Source: Candidatus Avelusimicrobium faecicola (GTDB lineage: Bacteria > Elusimicrobiota > Elusimicrobia > Elusimicrobiales > Elusimicrobiaceae). From it: DNA of 15,649 nt. The notes under the pieces were generated by a model. It was not told the origin of the DNA and made no database searches. It saw nothing but the letters and a program-made list of their open reading frames with translations. A program made the translations under genes and the position numbers. Within the stretch, counting starts at the first letter, position 1, and every line of letters begins with the position of its first letter. The stretch spans positions 1 through 15,649 of the forward strand of contig UQFW01000036.1 in the NCBI GenBank assembly GCA_900540405.1, written 5' to 3'. Shown here piece by piece: positions 7,025 through 12,544 of the stretch.

Positions 7025-7096
7025 AAAAACCGCTATTAAGTATATGGTATAAAACCCCCGGCGCGCCGTCAACCCTGGGGCGCAAAAGCGGTTTTT
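7025..7096. repeat. 10-bp inverted repeat flanking the ridA promoter
   Basis: AAAAACCGCT (7025-7034) and its exact complement AGCGGTTTTT (7087-7096) lie on either side of the ridA promoter, 52 bases apart. The inner arm would sit at the start of the ridA transcript and the outer arm upstream of the -35 box. It may be a paired operator or chance. Confidence 0.45.
7044..7072 (-). promoter_or_regulatory. Promoter of the ridA-malQ operon
   Basis: TTGACG (7072-7067), 17 bases, TACCAT (7049-7044). The start site would be near 7037, giving a leader of about 48 bases that contains the ridA ribosome-binding site. Confidence 0.7.
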
Positions 7097-7114
7097 ACCC
7101 ATACAAAAAAAATA

Positions 7115-7143
7115 TTGCACACAAAAAATAAAACTGCTATAAT
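7115..7143 (+). promoter_or_regulatory. Upstream promoter P1 of the tRNA-Lys/tRNA-Glu unit
   Basis: TTGCAC (7115-7120), exactly 17 bases, perfect TATAAT (7138-7143). It points towards the tRNA genes and lies 73 bases before a second promoter. Only a roughly 19-codon GTG frame without a ribosome-binding site lies between the two promoters, so no separate gene is supported. Confidence 0.72.
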
Positions 7144-7187
7144 TATTTATGTGATGGTTATGCCGGAAGTAAATAAAAAAATATTTC

Positions 7188-7216
7188 TTGCGCATAATAA
7201 AAATTTTTAGTACAAT
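7188..7216 (+). promoter_or_regulatory. Proximal promoter P2 of the tRNA-Lys/tRNA-Glu unit
   Basis: TTGCGC (7188-7193), 17 bases, TACAAT (7211-7216). Transcription would start near 7223, leaving a leader of about 54 bases before the mature tRNA. That leader holds the palindrome GGGTTTAACCC (7226-7236), an overlapping TTGGGT/ACCCAA pair (7224-7229, 7249-7254) and a T7 run touching the tRNA 5' end. Confidence 0.7.
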
Positions 7217-7276
7217 ATTTATGTTGGGTTTAACCCGATGCAGATTAGACCCAAGAAGTTATTTGACTGTTTTTTT

Positions 7277-7351
7277 GCGCTCGTAGCTCAGTGGTAGAGC
7301 ATCCGCCTTTTAAGCGGGGGGCCGTGAGTTCAAGTCTCACCGGGCGCACCA
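7277..7351 (+). tRNA. tRNA-Lys (anticodon UUU), CCA encoded
   Basis: Acceptor stem GCGCTCG/CGGGCGC (one T-G pair), discriminator A and encoded CCA (7349-7351). D-arm GCTC/GAGC, anticodon stem TCCGC/GCGGG enclosing CTTTTAA with anticodon TTT, T-arm GTGAG/CTCAC with loop TTCAAGT. Confidence 0.97.
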
Positions 7352-7386
7352 TTTTTTTAACCTTCATCAGAAGGTTTGTAGTAAAT

Positions 7387-7458
7387 GCCCTCTTCGTCTA
7401 TCGGTTAGGACGTCGGATTTTCAATCCGAAAAGGGGAGTTCGATTCTCCCAGAGGGCG
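7387..7458 (+). tRNA. tRNA-Glu (anticodon UUC), CCA not encoded
   Basis: Acceptor stem GCCCTCT/AGAGGGC with discriminator G (7458), anticodon stem TCGGA/TCCGA around TTTTCAA with anticodon TTC, T-arm GGGAG/CTCCC with loop TTCGATT. The bases after the discriminator are TTTTTT, not CCA, unlike the other two tRNAs in the window, so this one needs the CCA-adding enzyme. It follows tRNA-Lys by 35 bases and is probably co-transcribed. Confidence 0.97.
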
Positions 7459-7497
7459 TTTTTTATTTCTTAGCCGTAGTCTTTTTACTATCCAGGG

Positions 7498-7520
7498 GGG
7501 GCCAAAGCCGCCCCTTTTTT
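7498..7520 (+). terminator. Terminator-like hairpin A after the tRNA genes
   Basis: GGGGC (7498-7502) pairs with GCCCC (7510-7514) and is followed by six T. It is the first strong terminator after tRNA-Glu and is embedded in a run of seven G. Confidence 0.75.
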
Positions 7521-7534
7521 GTTTTCTGTGGCAG

Positions 7535-7593
7535 AGGGTGCTTTAATAAGGCGCAGGGCGCTTTCACATGCGTAGGGTGCTTTCACAATGCGC
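7535..7593 (+). repeat. Three imperfect 19-20-base tandem repeats
   Basis: Units at 7535-7554, 7555-7573 and 7574-7593 each begin AGGGTGCTTT or AGGGCGCTTT; the last two continue CACATGCG and CACAATGCG. No open frame or structure explains them. Confidence 0.7.
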
Positions 7594-7662
7594 TTTGTGC
7601 AAATACTAAAGCGGGGCCTTTCCATGGTGGCAGTGGGCGCGTGCCCAGCAGGTTTTTAGTCT

Positions 7663-7685
7663 GGGGCCAAAGCCGCCCCTTTTTT
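7663..7685 (+). terminator. Terminator-like hairpin B (repeat copy)
   Basis: Same hairpin and T6 tract as at 7498-7520. No gene ends between the two, so it is redundant for the tRNA unit. Confidence 0.65.
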
Positions 7686-7727
7686 GTTTTCTGTGGCAGG
7701 AGTTGGCACCTAGCAGGTTTTTAGTCC

Positions 7728-7749
7728 GGGGCCGAATTTCCCCTTTTTT
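7728..7749 (+). terminator. Weak terminator-like hairpin C
   Basis: GGGG (7728-7731) pairs with CCCC (7740-7743) followed by T6. The loop differs from copies A and B and the stem is only four pairs. The T-run overlaps the -35 region of the lipoprotein promoter. Confidence 0.45.
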
Positions 7750-7776
7750 GTTCCCCCCGCGGGCATTTTATATAAT
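7748..7776 (+). promoter_or_regulatory. Promoter of the lipoprotein gene (leaderless)
   Basis: TTGTTC (7748-7753), 17 bases, perfect TATAAT (7771-7776). The -10 box ends six bases before the ATG at 7783 and there is no Shine-Dalgarno sequence, so the mRNA should begin at or next to the start codon. Confidence 0.6.
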
Positions 7777-7782
7777 AAGCGT

Positions 7783-9093
7783 ATGAGATACATTCTATTT
7801 TTACTTTTCAGTTGTTTTTGCTTGAGCGCGTGTAGCTCCGTTATGCCGTACAAAGACCAAAATTTGGATTATTTGTACAGTATTCAAAAAGATTTTGCCG
7901 CCTATAAAGGCGCCGTGGTGGCCTTTAATGGGGAAGTGGCCGGCGTGCGGGAAACCGCCCAAAATATGCGCATTATTTTACGCATAGACACCCCCCTTTA
8001 TTATTATGCCACCGGGAAAGGCAATAATTTATCGTACGAAATGATTTATGTGCGCTTTACAAAAGACACCGCCACCCCCACCGCCATTATACAAGGCCAC
8101 AAATTAAAAGTATTGGGCCGCGTGGACGGATACGAAAAACGCCAAGACACTTACACCGGCAAAACGCTGGGGGTGGTGCGTTTAGACGCGATTGCCTTGG
8201 CGGACCGCACCACCGGGAAAGATTTTATCCGGCAGGATACGCCCTCTAACGCGCTGTACCAATCTTGGAAAGCGGGGAAACTATTTTTTGAAGAATCGGC
8301 CGAGTCCGTTTTGCGCGCGTTTCCGCCTGCTCCCACGCCGGAGCCAAAACCCAAAGCCGTAAAACCTGTTAAAAAAACGCCTAAAAAGGAAACGCCCAAA
8401 CCGGCCGTTATTCCCCCCGCCGCCGGGATTGTGTTTGACGAAGAAGAACCGCCCTTTATTTTGCCGCCGGACCCCCAAGCACCGGAAGAGCCCCAAGCGC
8501 CCAACGCGGCAGAACCAACCGCGCCCGAGCCCGAAAGCCAACCGGGCAACGCGGCTTTAATGGACAATCCCGCCGAGGGAAAAGAAACCGAAGAAAAAAC
8601 AACTCCAAGCACATCTGCTAATGAACAGGCAGGAAAAGCCGCGCTAAACAAAACTACCGGGGAACAAACCGCGGACAACGCTACGCCGGGAAAAACCGCT
8701 ATTGAACAAACGGCAGAACAAGCCGTGCCGAGCAAAGCTAATGAGGAACAAACCGGGGAAAATGCCGCGTCCAAAGCCGACAAAGAGAAAGCGGGACAAA
8801 CCGACCTAAACAAAACTGACGAGAAACAAACGGAAAAACCGACCGCGCCGGGCAAAGCCACCGGGGAACAGGCGGCAGAACAAGCCAACCTAAACAAAGC
8901 TGACGAGAAACAAACGGAAGAAAAAGCCGTAAACGCCGCCGCGCAAAAATCTGCCACGCCCCAAGCCGCCGAGGAAACCCCTTTGCAAGCGCCCGCCGCG
9001 CCACAAACAGGGGCGCAATCCACGCAAGAAACAGAGCCGCCCGCCGCGCCCGAAAAGGCCACCCCGGCACCAGAAAATACGCGCCCCCAATAA
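7783..9093 (+). CDS. Slp-like lipoprotein with a long repeat-rich disordered tail
   Basis: The 436-residue product starts with a lipoprotein signal peptide ending LSAC, with Cys17 as the lipidation site. Residues about 38-145 form the only globular part: YKGAVVAFNGEVAGVRET, a strand-rich core and LKVLGRVDGYEKRQ. This resembles the OB-like domain of Slp outer-membrane lipoproteins (YkGxxVxxGGxI...VxGxV); the match is weak. From about 181 to 436 the chain is Pro/Ala/Glu/Lys-rich and probably disordered, with a PKPKAVKPVKKTPKK linker. Residues 289-384 consist of seven 13-14-residue units of the form [NGS]K[TA]xxEQTxExA. No known catalytic residues are visible. The basic Pro-rich linker and repeats might span the periplasm or contact peptidoglycan, but this is inference. 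The long open frame on the opposite strand is a composition artefact. Confidence 0.78.
   Translation: MRYILFLLFSCFCLSACSSVMPYKDQNLDYLYSIQKDFAAYKGAVVAFNGEVAGVRETAQNMRIILRIDTPLYYYATGKGNNLSYEMIYVRFTKDTATPTAIIQGHKLKVLGRVDGYEKRQDTYTGKTLGVVRLDAIALADRTTGKDFIRQDTPSNALYQSWKAGKLFFEESAESVLRAFPPAPTPEPKPKAVKPVKKTPKKETPKPAVIPPAAGIVFDEEEPPFILPPDPQAPEEPQAPNAAEPTAPEPESQPGNAALMDNPAEGKETEEKTTPSTSANEQAGKAALNKTTGEQTADNATPGKTAIEQTAEQAVPSKANEEQTGENAASKADKEKAGQTDLNKTDEKQTEKPTAPGKATGEQAAEQANLNKADEKQTEEKAVNAAAQKSATPQAAEETPLQAPAAPQTGAQSTQETEPPAAPEKATPAPENTRPQ
8647..8934 (+). repeat. Seven 39-42-base in-frame repeats in the lipoprotein gene
   Basis: The DNA encodes units of 13 or 14 residues starting NK, GK or SK, for example NKTDEKQTEK and NKADEKQTEE, which are nearly identical at the DNA level (8809 and 8893 onward). 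Unit number may vary between strains by slippage or recombination. Confidence 0.8.
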
Positions 9094-9111
9094 ACGCAAA
9101 CCAAACAAGCG

Positions 9112-9134
9112 GGCGCGCCTAAAAGTGGCGCGCC
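9112..9134. other. GGCGCGCC stem-loop after the lipoprotein gene
   Basis: GGCGCGCC (9112-9119) and GGCGCGCC (9127-9134) can form an eight-pair stem with a seven-base loop. No T tract follows, so it is not a classical terminator, though it is the only candidate for ending the lipoprotein transcript. Confidence 0.5.
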
Positions 9135-9145
9135 GCACACAAAAC

Positions 9146-9299
9146 AAAATCCACCTTATAAAATTTTATGCCCAATCCGGCGCGGCCCCCGGTTAAAACA
9201 CAAAAATTTCACGCTATACCAATTTACCCCAAATTCTGCGCGGGGTGCGTACAAATCAAATTCCACCCTACAAATTTTTACATCAACCCCTGTGCGGGG
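9146..9299 (+). repeat. Three degenerate ~42-base repeats in intergenic DNA
   Basis: Units at about 9146-9185, 9204-9245 and 9258-9299 share the pattern AAATTCCAC..TA, an A/T run, then CC..AA and TGCGCGGGG. Spacing is 58 and 54 bases. They fill most of the 272-base gap between the lipoprotein gene and the pilin gene. No frame or RNA family was recognised. Confidence 0.55.
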
Positions 9300-9314
9300 G
9301 GCTCATTAGAGCAT

Positions 9315-9338
9315 AAAAAACCCCGCCCGAAGGCGGGG
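9315..9338 (-). terminator. Strong terminator of the pilin gene at 9366-9920
   Basis: On the minus strand CCCCGCC-TTCG-GGCGGGG followed by six T: seven G-C pairs closed by a stable UUCG tetraloop, 28 bases after the stop codon. Confidence 0.95.
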
Positions 9339-9365
9339 TGTAAAACTTACTCGGTTTCCTATCAA

Positions 9366-9920
9366 TTAGTTGTTGACAGGAGCGGCGCAAGCGGAGGTAG
9401 AACCGTTGTTGCAGCAAGAAGCCGTCGGGTTATCAATACCGCAGAAGTCCGCGCACAATTCCTGACCAGCGGCGTTGGTGCCGTTGCAGGTGACGTTGTC
9501 GCCTTGATAGTAGCGTACCAAGTTATACTGGTATTGCAAATTGCCGCCAGAGTTTGCATTGGCAACGCGGGTAGCCGTAGCTCTCCCACCGTTGTTCCCA
9601 CCAAAATCAGTGCCGGCCAAAACGACAGCGAAACCGTTGCCGTTAGCACCGGTGGTCGGGTTGCCTTTCGTATAATAGGTGGAACCGCTGGAATCTTTCG
9701 GAGAGACGTCCAAGCCTTTGTAGTTCGTCGTGAAGCTGTTGCGTTGCAAGAATTTGCGGCGCTGAGCTTGGGCAATGCTGCCGAGCAAGGTGTCGGCTTC
9801 CGTCATGCGGGAGCGTTCCACCGCTTTGAAGTACTGCGGCATGGCCATAGCGGCCAAAATACCAATGATTAAAACCACTACGAGCAGTTCAATCAAGGTA
9901 AAACCTTTCTTATTGTTCAT
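9366..9920 (-). CDS. Type IV pilin-like protein with cysteine-rich C-terminus
   Basis: The 184-residue prepilin has a short basic leader cut by prepilin peptidase between Gly6 and Phe7 (KKG/FTLIELLVVVLIIGIL), with the conserved Glu at mature position 5 and the helix ending in MAMPQYFKAVERSRM. The rest forms the exported pilin domain, with YYTKGN, GFAVVLAG and YNLVRYYQGDN. The last 40 residues hold six cysteines (145, 156, 160, 169, 170, 178); the first two match the pair in the two paralogues at 10074 and 10806. TAGGAGG precedes the ATG by a short run. It has its own promoter and a strong terminator, so it is monocistronic and possibly the most expressed of the set. Whether it is a major pilin or a pseudopilin cannot be told. 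Confidence 0.92.
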   Translation of the reverse strand: MNNKKGFTLIELLVVVLIIGILAAMAMPQYFKAVERSRMTEADTLLGSIAQAQRRKFLQRNSFTTNYKGLDVSPKDSSGSTYYTKGNPTTGANGNGFAVVLAGTDFGGNNGGRATATRVANANSGGNLQYQYNLVRYYQGDNVTCNGTNAAGQELCADFCGIDNPTASCCNNGSTSACAAPVNN

Positions 9921-9973
9921 AAAACCTCCTACAGTTTTATATATAATTTTGCAGCCATAGCGGCTACTTTATT

Positions 9974-10002
9974 AGTTTAGCAGTCAAAAAAAGCCTTGTC
10001 AA
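9974..10002 (-). promoter_or_regulatory. Promoter of the monocistronic pilin gene
   Basis: Perfect TTGACA (10002-9997), 17 bases, TAAACT (9979-9974). The leader is about 47 bases and contains the TAGGAGG ribosome-binding site. Confidence 0.75.
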
Positions 10003-10073
10003 GCCCCTTGTGGACCTATTTTTTTGTGCTTCGTCTAACTACCCTAGTAAACACTATATACTGCAAAAACGGT

Positions 10074-10754
10074 TTACAACGCCGGAACGTCCCCGGCGGT
10101 TTCTTCCTGTGCGGCGGTGTCATCCGCGCCGCTAAGGGCGCTTTCCTGCGGCGTATTTTCCCTTTGCGCGGCGGTGTCATCCGCGCCGCTAGGGGCGCTT
10201 TCCTGCGGCGTATTTTCCCCCGGTGCAGGCTCCTGCGGCACAAAAGATTCCGCCTGCAAATACTGCTCCAGCCGTTTGCAAAAACGCTCGCCCTGCGGGG
10301 TTTGTGCCTCGCACCGGGTGGGCCCATAAGGCAACATCCGGCGCAAAACATATTCAAACCGCCCGCCCACGCGCCGCGCCGCCACAAAAGCGGTTTCCTG
10401 CGGCCCGGGTGCCGGCTCCAAGCGCACAATATAGCCTTCCGGCTCCGGCTTGCCGTGCGGCCCCATAAACGTAAAATACATTTCCGCCGGGGTGCCCTCC
10501 ACCGGGCGGTATAAAACGCCCAGCGCGCGCGGCACGCTTAACAGCGGGGCCAACGCCCCCCACTCCGCCGTAAAGCGTCCGTTCATCCGGGCAAAGGCTT
10601 CCTGCGCCAGCTGTACATCCGCCAGTAAGGCATCCATATCCGCGGCGCGTTTTTTTTCGCTCTCCCAAAAATACCGCGGGAAAGCAAACGCCGCAAACGC
10701 CGCCAGTATAAGCACCAAAAGCAACATTTCTTTTACGGCAAAACCTTTTTTCAT
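10074..10754 (-). CDS. Atypical type IV pilin-like protein with tandem-repeat tail
   Basis: A 226-residue paralogue of the neighbouring pilins. The N-terminus MKKGFAVKEMLLLVLIL keeps Gly4/Phe5 and Glu at mature position 5, but has AVK in place of the usual TLI, so processing by prepilin peptidase is likely but less certain. EAFARMNGRFTAEWGAL and the segment FEYVLRRMLPYGPTRC...GERFC (Cys148, Cys159) align with the same places in the pilins at 9366 and 10806. The last 50 residues are an added tail with two 19-residue repeats (179-197 and 198-216; NTPQESAPSGADDTAAQ). The gene is GC-rich with no clear Shine-Dalgarno sequence. It lies 51 bases after the previous pilin gene and is the last gene of the marC operon. 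Confidence 0.8.
   Translation of the reverse strand: MKKGFAVKEMLLLVLILAAFAAFAFPRYFWESEKKRAADMDALLADVQLAQEAFARMNGRFTAEWGALAPLLSVPRALGVLYRPVEGTPAEMYFTFMGPHGKPEPEGYIVRLEPAPGPQETAFVAARRVGGRFEYVLRRMLPYGPTRCEAQTPQGERFCKRLEQYLQAESFVPQEPAPGENTPQESAPSGADDTAAQRENTPQESALSGADDTAAQEETAGDVPAL
10111..10219 (-). repeat. 57-base tandem repeat, two copies, in the pilin-like gene tail
   Basis: Two nearly identical units start at 10111 and 10168 (period 57 bases, 19 codons, in frame), differing at few positions. They encode the ENTPQES..SGADDTAAQ repeats. Confidence 0.88.
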
Positions 10755-10805
10755 GCCCGGCCCCCAAAATGCAGGCCCGCCGAAACGCGCGGCAGGCCCG
10801 TAAAA

Positions 10806-11363
10806 TTATTTCAGATCCAGCTTAATTTTCTGCGGAATAGGAACCATCGGGTTGGGCGGAAGGTCCGTCATTACGTCCACACCCGCATAATCCATACAAA
10901 AGTTTACGTCTTCTTCGTTCTCGCTCACCGGGATACAAAACAACTGCCCCTGCCCAAACGGACGCACCAATTTATAGGTGTATTTATCGGACCCTACCCG
11001 CTGGGCCACCGCAAAGCCGTGGTGGTAGTAATCAAACTCAAAATCTACCGCAAAGCCGTCGCCGGTGTTATCCGGCCCGGTGCCTTTGGTGTAGTAAACT
11101 TCGCTGGTGTCCTCGTTCTTAAACAAACCGTCTTTATTTTCTACCCCTATATCCAAATAACTCCATTTGTTGGTGTAGGCGTTGCGCTTGAGGAAATAGC
11201 GCTCCTGTGCCGCCACGCCCTGGGCCATCATATTGGCCGCGTCCGACATTTTGGCCCGCTCCCGCACTTTGCTGTACGTTTGCACGGCAAAGGTGGATAA
11301 TACCGCCACAATAATTACTACAAAAATAAACTCCATGAGGGTAAACCCTTTTTTATTTTTCAT
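10806..11363 (-). CDS. Type IV pilin-like protein
   Basis: A 185-residue prepilin with leader MKNKKG cut before Phe7 (FTLMEFIFVVIIVAVLSTFAV) and the conserved Glu at mature position 5. The domain after the helix shares RYFLKRNAYTNKWSYLDIG, VYYTKGTGPDN, DGFAV and YKLVRPFGQGQLFC with the pilin at 9366, which marks them as paralogues despite low overall identity. Two cysteines, 143 and 156, form the C-terminal pair; the end is PPNPMVPIPQKIKLDLK. AGGTGAG lies just before the ATG. The gene follows the thioredoxin/CcdA gene by 16 bases and so belongs to the marC operon. Role in a type IV pilus or type II secretion-like pseudopilus is open. Confidence 0.9.
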   Translation of the reverse strand: MKNKKGFTLMEFIFVVIIVAVLSTFAVQTYSKVRERAKMSDAANMMAQGVAAQERYFLKRNAYTNKWSYLDIGVENKDGLFKNEDTSEVYYTKGTGPDNTGDGFAVDFEFDYYHHGFAVAQRVGSDKYTYKLVRPFGQGQLFCIPVSENEEDVNFCMDYAGVDVMTDLPPNPMVPIPQKIKLDLK

Positions 11364-11379
11364 AACTCACCTGACTTGA

Positions 11380-12540
11380 TTAAATATTTCCTAAAAGCAA
11401 CAAAAACAAGCCTAAAAACACACAGCAAAGCAGTAATTTCATCAGCCCTAAATGTTTCTTTAAGAAATTATTAAATCCTTTGGATTCATAGCCTAATATT
11501 GATAATACAAAAATTAAGACCAAAGGGAAAATAAACATTAAATTATACAACAGCAAAAACAACCACGCTTTTACGCGGAAAGCAGGGTCCTGCATGATTA
11601 AAACCACCGTGGGCAAATACACTTGCCCCGTGCATACGGCTTCCACCAAAGACACCGCAAACCCCACCGCCAGGGCCGCCAACGTCAGGCGGATGGAGCT
11701 ATCGTGCTTTTCCCGCAGGAAAAAACCCATAATTTTATGGATACGCACTTTTAAGTTGGTGGGCAGCTGCAAGAGCATTTTTTCCGCTTTGCCTGTTTTT
11801 TTGTAGACCCAAAAGTCGTACAAGGCCAGTACAAAAAACAGCAAACATACCGCCGCCGTTAAAATATAAAACCCCTTTATTACATAGGCAAAGCCGCTCA
11901 TGGCGTATAAAAATTTGAACAGCCCGAGCCCGATTAATACATACGCCGCAAATACCGCCGCACAATATGCCGTGCCTACTACAATAATCTCTTTGCGGGT
12001 ATATTTGTAAACGGTTAAGAAAGACACAAAAAACACAATTACCGCAAACGCGCACGGGTTAATACCGTCCACCAATCCGCTGCCGATAATCGCCCACAAC
12101 GTGATTTTACTGAACGCTTTTTGCGGGTCTTGCGCGTCCGTTTGAACCAGCGTAGTTTTTTCGTTTAACAGCATGGCTTTTTCAATAGCCGCGTCCGCAT
12201 ACGTTTTAATTTCCGTGGGGTAGCCCATTAAAAAAGTGCTTCCGATAGCCGCCGCCGGGTAGCCCATTTCCTGCACGCCGTACGCTTTGGCGGTTTCGGC
12301 AAAAATAAGGTTGTTGCCGCCTTGGCTGATGTCTAACTCTATAAAATTTACACTGTCTTTATATTGCTCTTTGAGCCCCGGCCAGTATTCCGCCTTTAAC
12401 TTATTACAATGCACGCACGAGGGGCTGACAAACAACACAAAGTTGGGTTTATCTTCCGCCAGCTTTACCTCCGCTTGCGCGGCGGCCGCACCGCCTAACA
12501 AAAGAACTGCACCTAACAAAACACGCAAAATCTTTTTCAT
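11380..12540 (-). CDS. Thioredoxin-CcdA/DsbD-like membrane fusion protein
   Basis: A 386-residue protein with a signal peptide (1-23, cut after AQA). A thioredoxin-like domain (about 28-130) carries the redox site CVHC (42-45) and the cis-proline Pro95. A CcdA/DsbD-type membrane domain (about 145-386) has INPCAF with Cys163 at its first helix and VCTGQVYLPT with Cys303 in its fourth, the cysteine pair that carries electrons across the membrane in this family. DsbD has its thioredoxin domain after the membrane part; here it is in front. Expected role: pass reducing power from cytoplasmic thioredoxin to periplasmic disulfides, for disulfide repair or cytochrome c maturation. It starts 4 bases after marC and precedes two cysteine-containing pilin genes in the same operon, making them candidate substrates. 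Confidence 0.88.
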   Translation of the reverse strand: MKKILRVLLGAVLLLGGAAAAQAEVKLAEDKPNFVLFVSPSCVHCNKLKAEYWPGLKEQYKDSVNFIELDISQGGNNLIFAETAKAYGVQEMGYPAAAIGSTFLMGYPTEIKTYADAAIEKAMLLNEKTTLVQTDAQDPQKAFSKITLWAIIGSGLVDGINPCAFAVIVFFVSFLTVYKYTRKEIIVVGTAYCAAVFAAYVLIGLGLFKFLYAMSGFAYVIKGFYILTAAVCLLFFVLALYDFWVYKKTGKAEKMLLQLPTNLKVRIHKIMGFFLREKHDSSIRLTLAALAVGFAVSLVEAVCTGQVYLPTVVLIMQDPAFRVKAWLFLLLYNLMFIFPLVLIFVLSILGYESKGFNNFLKKHLGLMKLLLCCVFLGLFLLLLGNI

Positions 12541-12544
12541 TTCA

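Larger units (their letters stand above)
7498..7699 (+). repeat. 37-base exact direct repeat (two copies) including terminator hairpin
   Basis: Bases 7498-7534 and 7663-7699 are identical: each holds the GGGGC/GCCCC hairpin, T6 and then GTTTTCTGTGGCAG. The copies start 165 bases apart. A third, degenerate hairpin follows at 7728 with the same upstream sequence as copy two. Confidence 0.85.
7459..7782. other. Non-coding repeat mosaic between tRNA-Glu and the lipoprotein gene
   Basis: The 324 bases contain no credible gene. They hold a T-rich tract after tRNA-Glu, three GGGGC...CCCC-T6 hairpins (listed separately), an exact 37-base direct repeat (7498-7534 and 7663-7699), a 22-base near-repeat (7647-7668 and 7712-7733, one mismatch), three imperfect 19-20-base tandem units (7535-7593) and the lipoprotein promoter. 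Confidence 0.75.

Noticed and set aside
6990..7085. A 32-codon N-terminal extension of ridA
   Set aside because: It would start upstream of the promoter-derived transcript; the ATG at 6989 has a ribosome-binding site and matches the family N-terminus.
7151..7210. A leader peptide of about 19 codons starting at GTG 7151 between the tRNA promoters
   Set aside because: No ribosome-binding site and no regulatory amino-acid bias; the frame is short enough to be chance.
7498..7699. A CRISPR array in the repeat region
   Set aside because: Only two exact copies 165 bases apart, each containing a terminator hairpin, with no equal spacers and no cas genes.
8151..9140. A 329-codon open frame on the minus strand opposite the lipoprotein gene
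   Set aside because: It reads as Ala/Ser/Val/Gly/Cys low-complexity protein opposite a Pro/Ala/Glu-rich repeat gene, has no ribosome-binding site or known motif, and mirrors the composition of the real gene, which has a lipoprotein signal.
9168..9872. A 234-codon plus-strand open frame across the pilin gene
   Set aside because: It runs through the pilin terminator and antisense to a textbook prepilin with ribosome-binding site, promoter and terminator.
10016..10073. A terminator after the pilin-like gene at 10074
   Set aside because: GTAAAC/GTTTAC can pair over a long loop, but there is no G-C stem with a T tract, so the end of this transcript is unclear.
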